Positions 8,121-16,898 of a DNA stretch of 64,000 bases are shown here, piece by piece; position 1 is the stretch's first letter; each line of letters starts with the position of its first letter. The translations under genes were made by a program, and so were the position numbers. The notes beneath the pieces are model-generated. The model saw only the letters and a list, made by a program, of their open reading frames with translations. It did not search any database and was not told the origin of the DNA. The stretch is from contig CAVWAJ010000006.1 in NCBI GenBank assembly GCA_963752965.1, positions 62,001 to 126,000 on the forward strand, given 5' to 3'. This DNA comes from QHXW01 sp963752965. Lineage in GTDB: Bacteria; Acidobacteriota; Terriglobia; Bryobacterales; Bryobacteraceae.

Positions 8121-9182
8121 ATGAATACGCCGACGATCTCCATCCCCTACGAGAAACAGACTGACCTGCAGACCAATCGCGCATGCGGTGCCGCGTGCTT
8201 GGCCATGGTTTACCGCTCCTTGGGTAAAGAAGTCCCGCAAGCTGAGATATGGCCCCTGATTGCCAAGAAAAATCGCTTCGGCAGCGTCTCATCTACCACG
8301 CACTTAATGGCTCTTCACGCGCTAAGCCAGGGATTCAGCGCCGTGGCGATTCAAGCACGGTACCCACTGCATGTTCTCCGCATCTGCCGCGACACGGGAA
8401 TCCGCGCGATCGTCAACCAGCGTCCCAGACCGGATGTCGCTACCGGTCACTACACGGTGCTCGTCGACATCGATGACAAGACGGTCGTGGTTCACGATCC
8501 CTCTTTGGGTCCACTTCGCCGCATCTCCCACGCCGAACTCATGGAGCTATGGCAGCCTTCCTCGGCCGACTCGGAAATTGTGGGCAACGTTTTGATCGGC
8601 ATAGCCGCCGGCCCGGCTCCCCTCCCTGAGTGTAAGTTTTGCCACACCGCGTTTCCTCCGGCAACGGATTGTCCAAAGTGCGGCAAGCCCGTCGGTCTGA
8701 GCCCGGCCCCCCTGCTCGGGTGTATTCGCGACGGCTGTATCGCCCGCATGTGGAATTACGTCGCCTGTCCCGCCTGCGACTTCCTATTCAACGAAACCGG
8801 CAAGGCCGCTGCGCAAGCTGCCCCCGCGGATGCCTCAAATGAGAAAGCGCCCCTCCCGGCCCCTTCCGATCTCGACAAGGCGTTCGCCCAACTGGATAGA
8901 TTTTGCAGCCATGTGCTCAGTATCCCCGGTCTGGCAGATCATGCCGGTCTTAAGGCTCAACTGGATTTTATCCAGGCCGGTAAGGAAAAGGTCCGGCTCA
9001 CGCAGGCGGAAGAATTCGCCGCTATCAAGGCACGCTTGGATCGGATGGCTGCCGACGGGGAGGAGTCAAAGAAAAAAGCTGATGAACGCCGTAAGAAACA
9101 GGAGGAACTGGACGCACCCCTACCCCCACTCGACGCAAAGGTGCTCGGCCAGGCTTTGCTGAAGAACCTCGGCTTCAAGTGA
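8121..9182 (+). CDS. C39-type cysteine peptidase with zinc-ribbon region; candidate T6SS cargo
   Basis: The protein has 353 residues. Residues ~5-165 form a C39-like papain-fold domain: Gln17, Cys22 in NRACGAACLAM, His110 in GHYTVLVDI and Asp126 in HDPSLG give a complete predicted Q/C/H/D set. Residues ~170-240 carry CxxC pairs (CKFCHTAF, CPKCGKP, CIRDGC, CPACDFLF) typical of two zinc ribbons. Residues ~255-353 are charged and helical, probably coiled coil (KKKADERRKKQEELD). There is no ABC transporter, leader peptide or TM segment, so it is not a bacteriocin exporter. As last gene of a VgrG-PAAR cassette it is a plausible effector or effector-maturation protease. No separate immunity gene is evident. 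Confidence 0.85.
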   Translation: MNTPTISIPYEKQTDLQTNRACGAACLAMVYRSLGKEVPQAEIWPLIAKKNRFGSVSSTTHLMALHALSQGFSAVAIQARYPLHVLRICRDTGIRAIVNQRPRPDVATGHYTVLVDIDDKTVVVHDPSLGPLRRISHAELMELWQPSSADSEIVGNVLIGIAAGPAPLPECKFCHTAFPPATDCPKCGKPVGLSPAPLLGCIRDGCIARMWNYVACPACDFLFNETGKAAAQAAPADASNEKAPLPAPSDLDKAFAQLDRFCSHVLSIPGLADHAGLKAQLDFIQAGKEKVRLTQAEEFAAIKARLDRMAADGEESKKKADERRKKQEELDAPLPPLDAKVLGQALLKNLGFK

Positions 9183-9541
9183 ACCGAAGTGCTGTTCTCG
9201 ATGGTGGCTCGACCGCTATTTGGGGCCCGTGAAGTAGAGAAGCGCCGACGTTTGCAAAGGCCCACAGCAAGGAATAGATGGCGCGAAATCCCCTTGTAAT
9301 GAGGAACGCGGCACGGATGTTGGTAACCTTTGCTGACGTGACCGCCGTTCTCGGGACTGATGCGCGCAAACCCATGGAGATTCCCGGGCGCTAACGACTT
9401 GCCGTTCCTAATTCGGCGGGGATCTCAACTTCCGGGTTCCGACCAAGCGGACACAATCACTTCATAGCCGCCTGCGGCGACCCTCTCCCAGGCCCGAGAT
9501 GGTCGCCCACAGATCTCTAACCCCAAACAAGCGTTGTCGCC
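9183..9541. other. Gap after the cassette
   Basis: No gene recognised. It contains the second instance of GGCGCGAAATCCCC (near 9280). No clear terminator hairpin seen. Confidence 0.45.
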
Positions 9542-9886
9542 TCAAAACCATGTACCACTGCGATATTCCTCATAGCGCTCTCCAAACTTCTCTTGGAGCA
9601 GCTTTCGCTCTCTCCGGGCATTCATCGTCTGGAGTGGCAACAAGATGACCAAAAGCAGCAACACATACCAGCGGTGAACCGCAAGCGCAATCCCGCAAAC
9701 GGTCAAATCGACAAACATGTACATGGGGTGTCGCAGGCGCGAGTACAAACCGTGCGTTACGAGATCATTTGCCTTTGGAGTTACAGAAAACGACTTGCCT
9801 AACTGCACTCGAGCCAGAACCACAAGTGCAAACGAAGTAGCGGCAAGCGCCACGCCGGCACAGGTCTCCACATTCATTTGGTTCAC
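9542..9886 (-). CDS. Small isoprenylcysteine methyltransferase-like membrane protein
   Basis: This 114-residue protein has the ICMT/PEMT core THGLYSRLRHPMYMF, where the HG..R.RHP motif binds S-adenosylmethionine. It ends with ERKLLQEKFGERYEEYRS, as in many bacterial family members. Three hydrophobic stretches are visible. It is shorter than the usual 150-200 residues because N-terminal TM helices are missing. The start is GTG 9886 or ATG 9877; an in-frame stop lies upstream, before the IS256 insertion 55 bases away, so the IS did not cut this frame. Substrate unknown. Confidence 0.75.
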   Translation of the reverse strand: MNQMNVETCAGVALAATSFALVVLARVQLGKSFSVTPKANDLVTHGLYSRLRHPMYMFVDLTVCGIALAVHRWYVLLLLVILLPLQTMNARRERKLLQEKFGERYEEYRSGTWF

Positions 9887-9941
9887 TCCACAGTCACGCG
9901 CAGGTGAGTCTACTCAGTTTAGTCGATCACGAGGAGCATGG

Positions 9942-11386
9942 GAGAATGCCCGGATCTCCGTTGAAAGTTAGCGACCCTCGACCCTCATAGGCTACGCGAC
10001 GGCAGTTCGCTTCGCAATCGGCTTCTGGGAAACCGCATTGGTCATGGCGGACAGGAGCACTGGAATCTGGCGATGGCCGATGACTTTGCGGAACTGCCGC
10101 TCGGCAACCAGCAATCCAGATCCAACCCAGCGCTCGATCTGATCGCCGGGCTGCCAGCGTTTCACGTTCCGGCAGACGGTTTCGACGATGGAGAAGGCAG
10201 ATTCGATGACGTTGGTGCAGCTCAGTGTCCGGCGGAGTTGATCCGGTACCCGCAGCCGATGGACTGTGAGCGTCTCCTCCATGCCCTCTTCCAGGCTGCG
10301 CGCCGCGCTCGGATTGAGATCCATCAGTTCACGGTGCAATTTCTCCAAGGCGCGTTTGGCGTCGGAGTACTCCGACATGGCGTAGGCGTTCTGGAGTTTC
10401 TTTTTGATATCGCCTTTATGTTCGTCGGGCAAGTGATCCACGACGTTCCGTTTCTTATGGACCTGACAACGTTGGATGAAAGCCGCTTCCCCGGCATGGC
10501 GGCGCACCGCCGCGTGCAGCGCTTTGCCACCGTCCAGAATGTAAAGCCGCGGCGTCGAAAAGTCCAACCCTCGCTCCACCAACTCGCCCAACAGAGCGCT
10601 CACCACGGTCGCGTTCTCCGTCGCCCCCTCGCGGATGCCCAGCACGGTCTTGGTTCCATCGCAGCCAATGCCAAGGGCTACGATCATCTGCCGGTCTTTG
10701 AATGGAGTCCCGTCGATCAGCACCGCGCATAAGCGCAACTCGCCCAGCGGCCGCTCCATCAACTGTTTCACCTTCTCCCGGCTGGCTTCGATGAAGTTCT
10801 CACTAACCGCCGACTTCTCGATTCCGTAGGCATTCTGGAAATCCTTCACCACGGCTCCGTAGTTGCGCGTCGAGAGTCCGCGCATCATCTTGTCCCACAC
10901 GCTCGCTTGCATTGGCCCACTACGCTGAAACAATTCGTAGCTGCCTAAATGCTGTTCCCGTTTGTCAGCCGTGCGTAGGCGCGTTCTGCGGATCGGCACC
11001 TTCTGGCCGTCCACCACGCAATAACCATCTTCCTTGCCCCAACGCTGTGCCCTGCGCCCTTCGTGTTGCTGGTGGCGCTCACCGGCCAGCGACTTTACTT
11101 CCTCGTCCATCACCAGGTGCATCAGTTCCAGACCAGCCTGCCGCAGCAAGTTGCCCACGCCCTGCTGTAACAAGCCGACGATCTCGGCCAGCGGAAGGAT
11201 CATCTGGATGTTGGGATTCTGTTCGATGGCGATCCGGCGGAACTGCTGCACGGCCCGTTGTTGTTCTATCTGGTATCGTCTCTTCATAGCGACTCTCTCC
11301 TTTTTCTTGGCAGAAAAATCGACCCTCGGCCCATTATGGCCGGGGGTTTGAGAGTCGCTACTTTCTACGAACTATCGGGCATCCTC
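9942..11386 (-). mobile_element. IS256-family insertion sequence, copy A (complete)
   Basis: The element is 1445 bases long. The ends are imperfect inverted repeats of about 38 bases: left GAGAATGCCCGG..., right complement GAGGATGCCCGA..., both continuing to a GAAAGT(T/A)GCGAC(C/T)CTC block. It is flanked by an 8-base direct repeat, GAGCATGG, at 9934-9941 and 11387-11394, so the insertion is clean. Its sequence appears identical to the copy at 24506-25950 as far as read. Confidence 0.95.
9992..11287 (-). CDS. IS256-family (mutator type) transposase, copy A
   Basis: The protein has 431 residues. It has the mutator-type DDE core with Asp in LIDGTPF, Asp in YILDGGKALHAA and Glu in CTNVIESAF, plus the family block QRCQVHKKRNV before the last acidic residue. 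The N-terminal ~100 residues hold the DNA-binding part. The frame is intact, so the element is probably active. Transcription runs toward the methyltransferase-like gene, so read-through is possible. Confidence 0.95.
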   Translation of the reverse strand: MKRRYQIEQQRAVQQFRRIAIEQNPNIQMILPLAEIVGLLQQGVGNLLRQAGLELMHLVMDEEVKSLAGERHQQHEGRRAQRWGKEDGYCVVDGQKVPIRRTRLRTADKREQHLGSYELFQRSGPMQASVWDKMMRGLSTRNYGAVVKDFQNAYGIEKSAVSENFIEASREKVKQLMERPLGELRLCAVLIDGTPFKDRQMIVALGIGCDGTKTVLGIREGATENATVVSALLGELVERGLDFSTPRLYILDGGKALHAAVRRHAGEAAFIQRCQVHKKRNVVDHLPDEHKGDIKKKLQNAYAMSEYSDAKRALEKLHRELMDLNPSAARSLEEGMEETLTVHRLRVPDQLRRTLSCTNVIESAFSIVETVCRNVKRWQPGDQIERWVGSGLLVAERQFRKVIGHRQIPVLLSAMTNAVSQKPIAKRTAVA

Positions 11387-11666
11387 GAGCATGGTCCTGG
11401 ATGACGCAGTATCCTTCCACTATCCGTTTCTGCCGTGACCGCCGTTTTCTCGGGAGCGATCCCGATTGGTGGATGATAGGGCTCTCCAGATACTCTGTGC
11501 AAACTCTCGTTTGCTTCTGTAGGAATAGCGCTCGGTCTTGTGTTGTTTTGTCGATTCTAGGGTGTAGAAATGCGTGAAAGATGTCTATCGGGGTTCCGGG
11601 TGAATACACGACAACCTTGCGCGTCTAAGACGCGTTTTCCGTGGCGACGATCAAAGGGCGGCGAAC

Positions 11667-11931
11667 TTAGCTGGTTGCGGTAATCGGAACCAGCTGGAAT
11701 CCTTTCGCCAGGGCTTTGGCGGTGAGACTCCTCAGCTTGGATTCGGTGCGCCTTTGCTCGAATTTCGCGGCGCCGCGATCCACCCATGCTTCGCCGTGAG
11801 TGAGCACGCGGTGGACCAGCACCGCTAGGTAACGGGCCATGGCTTTGATCGCCGCCGCATACGAGGGTAGTCGCTGGCGCAGGTGCCGATAGCGAGCGCC
11901 CAGGTGACGCACCCTCGGGGGACACCTCAAA
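11667..11931 (-). pseudogene. 3' remnant of an IS110-like (IS1111 group) transposase
   Basis: About 87 codons remain of a transposase C-terminus with helical sequence AIKAMARYLAVLVHRVLTHG and AWVDRGAAKFEQR...LVPI, the pattern of IS110/IS1111 transposase ends. The upstream part is interrupted by the ISL3 element at 11932. After removing ISL3 and one target copy the frame continues only briefly, so the gene was already decayed. Family assignment is by recognition only. Confidence 0.55.
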
Positions 11932-13733
11932 GGGTCTTCCGCACTTTTGGTGGAGGTTCACGGAGAGTGCTGCGAATGCTGGGGTCGAAAGGGTAGTACA
12001 CGTCGGCGCAAAAGCAGAAATCCGCCGCGGCCATACATCTGCCGTTTTAAGAGCTTAAGGCGGTGGACTTGGCCTTCGACTTGTCCATTGCTCCAATGCT
12101 GTTCGACCGCGGCCGCCACCGCCTCGTAGTCGCGTTGGATTCCAGTGACGAAGCACTTTAGTTCGGGGATCTCCGACGCCAGACTTCTCGTCAACCAAGA
12201 TTTCAGTGCGTCGGAATTCCGCTCCTTGAAAACCGTGCGGAATTGTTGAGCTAGGTGCTCGGCCGTGGCGAGCTGAGCATGACCGGCGGTAACTGCCTCC
12301 ACCCAGCGCTGTTCGTCAGGGCTGCGATGCATCGGCGGTTTCGTTAGCCAAAACGCCACCAGTCGCAGGTTGGGGAGGGTTCGGCGCGGCTTCGAAATCG
12401 GCGTCGATGACTTCGCCCGCCAAGGCTGGACGTATTCCTTCACCCGGCTTCGCTGTCCGCCATAGCCGCGCTGACGCAACTCGCGGCAGAGTTGGGACGC
12501 ATTGTGGCAGCCCTCTGCCCAGCGCTTCTCCAAATACTCACGAAAGGAATCCAGCTCAGATCGCCGCCGCCGTGGTGCACGTTCCGGAAACTCTCCTGCC
12601 TTAAGGAACCGTCGGATTGTGGTGCGGGTAATGCCGAGTTCGCGAGCGATCGCTCGTTTGGTGAGTCCGCGTTGGTAGGCCGCCCTGACTGCCTCAAATA
12701 GTGCTTTTCGCTTCTCCCGTCGCTGGTGACGCTGCTGCTCATGCCGGTTGAGTTGGATTGGTACTTCTGGTGTGTTTTCTTTGACCGGTGAGATACCTTG
12801 GCCGCTTGGCTCAACAGCATCACCCGGTGCCGAATGCGAGGCTGCGGGTTCCACCAACTGGACCCGTTGTAATACATTAGCCAATCGCTCCAGCACCCGT
12901 TGGAGCGCCTGTGTCAGGTTGCAATAAAGGTGAAATCGATCTGCGACTTGGATGGCATCCGGCGCACCCTTACGGGCACCCTCGGCATAAGCACCTGCGC
13001 GATCACGGCTGATGACGCGCACGGTAGGGTGAGCTTGCAGCCATTTGGCTAGCGTCTCCGACTCACGATCCGGGAGAAGGTCAATGGGCTGGTGCCGCTC
13101 CAAATCCACCAATACTGTCCCGTAGCGATGGCCGCGCCGCCACGCCCAATCGTCTACCCCGAGGACCTTTACATCACCTGCCGATTCAGTAGAGACGGTC
13201 TGGCTGATGACTCGAAGGATCGTGTCGGCGCAGGACTCAATACCCAACCGCGCTGCCAAACGACAGCCAGCTTCGCCACCCAAGGCGTAGCCGATCGCGA
13301 GCAAAGCGTCACGATGACGACAGGTTTGTCTACTGTAGGGCGAAGCCACGATCGGCAGCCGTTGTGTAAAGATCCGGCACTGACAATGTCGGGCCCGACA
13401 GTAGAAACGATGGGTTCGCAGACAGATCCGAACCACTGTGCCGTGACAAGGGAGGTCACGCAAGGTACGGAAATATCGGCTGTGTACGTGACAAGAGCGG
13501 ATGCCACAGCGGGGACAAGCGGCACCACCTGCAGTGGCCGAGACGATCATCATCATGACGCTGCCGTGATTTAACTATTTCATCCAGCGTCAGGCATGAT
13601 GGATCTGGAAGAAGCGATACAAGCAAAGGGCTGGGGGAAGCAGCCATTTGCTCTTTGAGCTTAGAACATTCTCGCTTAAACCTGTTTTATGCAGAAATGA
13701 GGTGTCGCGATCCACCAAAAGTGCGGAAGACCC
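11932..13733 (-). mobile_element. ISL3-family insertion sequence (complete)
   Basis: The element is 1802 bases long with 23-base terminal inverted repeats that look perfect: 11932-11954 (starting GGGTCTTCCGCAC) and 13711-13733 (ending GTGCGGAAGACCC). It is flanked by an 8-base target duplication, ACCTCAAA, at 11924-11931 and 13734-13741. It is inserted into the IS110-like relic, a nested insertion. Confidence 0.95.
11958..13556 (-). CDS. ISL3-family transposase, possible N-terminal frameshift
   Basis: The frame gives 532 residues. It has an N-terminal zinc-binding part (ACPRCGIRSCHVHSRYFRTLRDLP), a DDE-type catalytic core (VLGVDDWAWRRGHRYGTVLVDL; SRDRAGAYAEGA; ADRFHLYCNL) and a helix-turn-helix insertion (LTKRAIARELGITRTTIRRFL). 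ISL3 transposases normally begin about 25 residues earlier. The expected segment (LLPDPSCLTLDEIVKS) is readable at ~13562-13615 in another frame, with a TAG just upstream of the ATG in this frame. A single-base frameshift near 13560 may therefore have removed the natural start. Confidence 0.9.
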   Translation of the reverse strand: MMMIVSATAGGAACPRCGIRSCHVHSRYFRTLRDLPCHGTVVRICLRTHRFYCRARHCQCRIFTQRLPIVASPYSRQTCRHRDALLAIGYALGGEAGCRLAARLGIESCADTILRVISQTVSTESAGDVKVLGVDDWAWRRGHRYGTVLVDLERHQPIDLLPDRESETLAKWLQAHPTVRVISRDRAGAYAEGARKGAPDAIQVADRFHLYCNLTQALQRVLERLANVLQRVQLVEPAASHSAPGDAVEPSGQGISPVKENTPEVPIQLNRHEQQRHQRREKRKALFEAVRAAYQRGLTKRAIARELGITRTTIRRFLKAGEFPERAPRRRRSELDSFREYLEKRWAEGCHNASQLCRELRQRGYGGQRSRVKEYVQPWRAKSSTPISKPRRTLPNLRLVAFWLTKPPMHRSPDEQRWVEAVTAGHAQLATAEHLAQQFRTVFKERNSDALKSWLTRSLASEIPELKCFVTGIQRDYEAVAAAVEQHWSNGQVEGQVHRLKLLKRQMYGRGGFLLLRRRVLPFRPQHSQHSP

Positions 13734-14204
13734 ACCTCAAAACCGGCCAACGGATGCAGGTGGGAAAACAGGCAGCCAGAGGCATGTTCGGGCGAATGGT
13801 AGTTGCTGGCCAAACACGCTCTGGGATTCTGTTACCGAACAGTAGGGCGGTAACTGGATCGTTCGGCGCGTTCAGACTTCAGGCTTGCCCCCACCGTGGG
13901 GGTTAGCGACACTGAATGGTTCCACCTGAAAAACCACGCGTCTCGTTTCCCCCCTCAAAACTTTTCGGCACCGCGACATTTCCGGACATTGGGGATGCGC
14001 TTCACGTTCTGAGGCCGACGACAAGCCACTAGTCCGCTCCAGGCCGCGGGGGGCTTCCCGAACTCGCGGGCTTCTGATATGATCCGCTCGGGCGTTTATT
14101 GTGATTCAGAAAGCCTGTTTCCGACAGGCGTCTAGCGCGAGGCTGTCTGGTTCCGTAGTTTGTAATGAAAGCAGAAATTCCCGATCACTCTCAGGAGGAT
14201 AGCC
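13734..14204. other. IS-derived gap before the DUF5009-like gene
   Basis: It begins with the ISL3 target duplication and holds no recognisable gene. At 13948-13996 lies a string (C-tract, TCAAAACTTTTC, then GACATTTCCGGACATT) that recurs in similar form at 26682-26730. A strong Shine-Dalgarno, CAGGAGGA, precedes the ATG at 14205. Confidence 0.5.
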
Positions 14205-15416
14205 ATGGAAGTTGCCGAGAAAAGTGCGGAAACGAGTCCCGCCCCTCAACCTGCGGTAACCCAAAAGCCGGAAAGAATCGTCTCCCTCGATGTACTTCGT
14301 GGTTTTGATATGTTTTGGATCACGGGAGGTGCAGTAATAATCCACACCCTGGCAGCGGCCACAGGCTGGCAGTTCTTCAGAATGCTCAGTACGCAATTAA
14401 CCCACACCCATTGGATAGGTTTTCACTTTTACGATCTGATTTTTCCTCTCTTCGTGTTCATCATGGGTGCGTCCATACCCTATGCCCTGATTTCGAAGAT
14501 GGAGAAGGGCATGCCACGAACGGCACTCCGCAAAAAGATATTCACTCGCTTTGGCATCCTACTCATCTTTGGACTTATCTATAACCAGGGCTGGATTAAC
14601 GATTGGAAGTATCCCCACATGGGAAGCGTCCTCGGGGTGATTGCCGTTGGGTATCTTTGCGGATCCCTGATTGCCCTTCATAGCCCGAAACTCCGATCGA
14701 TACTTATTTGGCTCGCGGGAGTTCTGGCTGTAAATGCCATGATCCAGTTTCTTGTTCCGGTTCCGGGATTTGGCCGCGGAGTGTTTACGCCCCAGGGTTC
14801 GGTGAACTACTATGTTGATCGATTGTTCATGCCAGGTGGCTTCCCCTATTACATTACGCCCGATGGCACCCCCTATGCTCTCGGTCAAATCAGGCCGCCC
14901 AATGCCTTTCCCATGTATGGTGTGGAAGGATTCGTGGACATGTTTTCCGTCAACATCATCGCTTTGCTGGGCGTCATTGCGGGACTCATTCTGAGGAATC
15001 AAAAGCTTTCTCAGCACCGGAAGGTGGGCATTTTTCTGGTTACCGGGTTGGGCTGCCTCCTGTCGGCGCTCATCCTGAAGCGCTGGTATCCCATCATCAA
15101 GCTCCTCCAGACCGATACCTTTTATATGTATGCCGGTGGATTCTGCTTCATCTTGTTGGCCCTTTTCTATCTGGTAGTCGATGTTTGGAAGATCCAGAAA
15201 TGGGGTTTCTTCTTCAAGGTCATCGGCATGAACGCGATCACGGTTTACATGGGGTATCAATTCATCGACGTGGGTCGCCCCGCAGCGGTTCTGGTAGGTG
15301 GCTTGGCTAAGTACATGGGTGCTTATGGTCCAGTACTCACCAGTGTGGTCGCGGCCGCATTAGTCTGGATCGTGCTTTATGCGCTATATCGAAAGAAGAT
15401 TTTTCTGAGGATCTAG
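14205..15416 (+). CDS. DUF5009/DUF1624-like polytopic membrane protein (putative acyltransferase)
   Basis: The protein has 403 residues with about ten hydrophobic segments. It starts with a cytosolic tail, then RIVSLDVLRGFDMFWITGG, the hallmark of the heparan-alpha-glucosaminide N-acetyltransferase-like family (DUF5009/NagX/YeiB relatives). HFYDLIFPLFVFIMGASIPY is also typical. Members probably move acyl groups across the membrane onto sugars; the actual substrate is unknown. Its stop codon TAG (15414-15416) is the target of the IS630 insertion: the duplicated TA is the first two bases of the stop and the first base of the IS restores the G. Confidence 0.85.
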   Translation: MEVAEKSAETSPAPQPAVTQKPERIVSLDVLRGFDMFWITGGAVIIHTLAAATGWQFFRMLSTQLTHTHWIGFHFYDLIFPLFVFIMGASIPYALISKMEKGMPRTALRKKIFTRFGILLIFGLIYNQGWINDWKYPHMGSVLGVIAVGYLCGSLIALHSPKLRSILIWLAGVLAVNAMIQFLVPVPGFGRGVFTPQGSVNYYVDRLFMPGGFPYYITPDGTPYALGQIRPPNAFPMYGVEGFVDMFSVNIIALLGVIAGLILRNQKLSQHRKVGIFLVTGLGCLLSALILKRWYPIIKLLQTDTFYMYAGGFCFILLALFYLVVDVWKIQKWGFFFKVIGMNAITVYMGYQFIDVGRPAAVLVGGLAKYMGAYGPVLTSVVAAALVWIVLYALYRKKIFLRI

Positions 15417-16580
15417 TGTAGTGCGGCATGCAGATTAACGATTATGCAGCGCGTGGCGGGCGCGCTTGACCTTTTCCAGAATATCGGACGCTTTGGCGGT
15501 CCAGACAAACGGTTTGGGATGGTCGTTGTGCTGGTCAATGTAGTCGCCAATGGCCATGATCAGTTCCTCGACGTCGCGGAAGATGCCTCGCCGCAGCCGA
15601 TTCTGAGTGAGGTCACGGAAGAAACGCTCCACCATGTTCAGCCATGAACTGCTGGTGGGAGTGAAGTACACGTGGAAGCGCGGATGGCGGGCCAGCCACT
15701 TCTCAACCTTGGGATGTTTGTGCGTGGCATAGTTATCCGCGATCAGATGGATTTGCTTGCCTGCAGGGGTGACTTGGTCAATCACGCGCAGGAATTTCAG
15801 CCACTCCTGATGCCGGTGCCGGTCGTCGCACATGCTGATTACGGTGCCATCGAGCGTGCTCATGGCCGCAAACAGGGTTGCCGTTCCGTTGCGCTTGTAG
15901 TCGTGGGTCATCGTTCCGCAGCGTCCCTTCTTCAGCGGCAGGCCAGGTTGCGTGCGGTCCAGTGCTTGGATCTGGCTCTTCTCATCGGCGCAGAGGACGA
16001 TGGCGTGTTCTGGCGGGTTGAGATAAAGCCCGATGATGGCGTCCAGTTTCTCGGCGAACTCGGGATCGTGGCTCACCTTGAAGGTCCGCGCCAAGTGCGG
16101 CTTCAGACCATGTTTCTGCCAGATCCGGCGCACGCTCTTTTCACTGACGCCTGCGGCCTCTGCCATGGTGCGCGTGCTCCAGTGGGTCGCGTTGTCGGGC
16201 TTCTCCTGCGTGGTTCTCCGGATCACCTCTTGCACCTGGGCCGGTGTGATGGTTGGTGTTCTTCCCGGGCGCGGCGCATCTTTGTCCAGCGCCGCAAAAC
16301 CACCGTCCAGAAACCGATTCCGCCAGCGCGCGGCCTTCTCCGGTGTGATCTTCAACTCCGCCGCGATCTGCTGATCTTGCAGCCCCGCTCCGGCCAACAA
16401 AACGATCCGCGCTCGTTCCACGCTCCGTGCCGGCGCGCTGCGAGCTCGGGCCCGAGATTCCAGGATCTCTTGCTGGTCAGAACTCAGAACCACGGGTCGC
16501 GCCACACGCATCGTCTTCGGTCCTCCTATTGTAAAGACGACGCGTATTCTATAATCGTTACTATTTATGCCGCACTACAC
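15416..16580 (-). mobile_element. IS630-family insertion sequence (complete)
   Basis: The element is 1165 bases long. The inverted ends share GTGTAGTGCGGCAT followed after a few mismatches by TAACGATTAT. It is flanked by the TA dinucleotide at 15414-15415 and 16581-16582, the target duplication typical of IS630/Tc1-mariner elements. The left target is the stop codon of the preceding gene. Confidence 0.93.
15435..16511 (-). CDS. IS630-family transposase
   Basis: The protein has 358 residues in a single intact frame. The N-terminal helix-turn-helix region (LQDQQIAAELKITPEKAARWRNRF) is followed by the DDE core: Asp in VLCADEKSQIQALDR, Asp in HLIADNYATHKHPKV and Glu in SWLNMVERFFRDLTQ. All three acidic residues are present, so it is probably functional. 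Confidence 0.95.
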   Translation of the reverse strand: MRVARPVVLSSDQQEILESRARARSAPARSVERARIVLLAGAGLQDQQIAAELKITPEKAARWRNRFLDGGFAALDKDAPRPGRTPTITPAQVQEVIRRTTQEKPDNATHWSTRTMAEAAGVSEKSVRRIWQKHGLKPHLARTFKVSHDPEFAEKLDAIIGLYLNPPEHAIVLCADEKSQIQALDRTQPGLPLKKGRCGTMTHDYKRNGTATLFAAMSTLDGTVISMCDDRHRHQEWLKFLRVIDQVTPAGKQIHLIADNYATHKHPKVEKWLARHPRFHVYFTPTSSSWLNMVERFFRDLTQNRLRRGIFRDVEELIMAIGDYIDQHNDHPKPFVWTAKASDILEKVKRARHALHNR

Positions 16581-16582
16581 TA

Positions 16583-16898
16583 GCCTTAGACTTCGCGTTC
16601 AGAACTCTGGCACTGTCCAAACGAGGAATGGCCACTGTGTGTAGCCAAAACCTCGTTTGATCCTGATGAAGGTTGAGCAACGGCGCACTGCGCTCCCTAT
16701 GTTGCCCGGTACCGTGTAGCTCCCCAGGCCAAACCGCCCCAGATGGTGAAAAAACAGTAGGCAAGAATGGGCTGTGGTGACCAAAGCGCCACCGGCCTGC
16801 TTTTGCCCATGGGCTGCGCGGGCCGGTTAAGCGTCGCCGACGGCATTCCGGCGCCAGACCGCAAACAACAGCATTGAGTCGACAGAGGCGAGCGAGCT
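16583..16898 (-). repeat. Non-coding 3' tail shared by two rve-type IS copies
   Basis: Read on the minus strand, this follows the transposase stop and matches the sequence after the full copy at 60415-60665 with obvious but imperfect identity. Shared blocks include TTTCACCATCT, GTTTGGCC and CATCAGGATCAAACG followed by GGTTTTGGCTAC. The insertion sequence therefore probably extends about 250-330 bases past its transposase. No ORF is conserved between the two tails. Confidence 0.6.

Noticed and set aside
1785..9295. GGCGCGAAATCCCC at ~1789 and ~9280 as a mobile-element end
   Set aside because: Only about 14-20 bases are shared and no second end or duplication was found; chance or ancient remnant.
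10073..10732. 219-codon plus-strand frame inside IS256 (also at 24637-25296)
   Set aside because: Antisense shadow of the transposase; repeated only because the IS is repeated.
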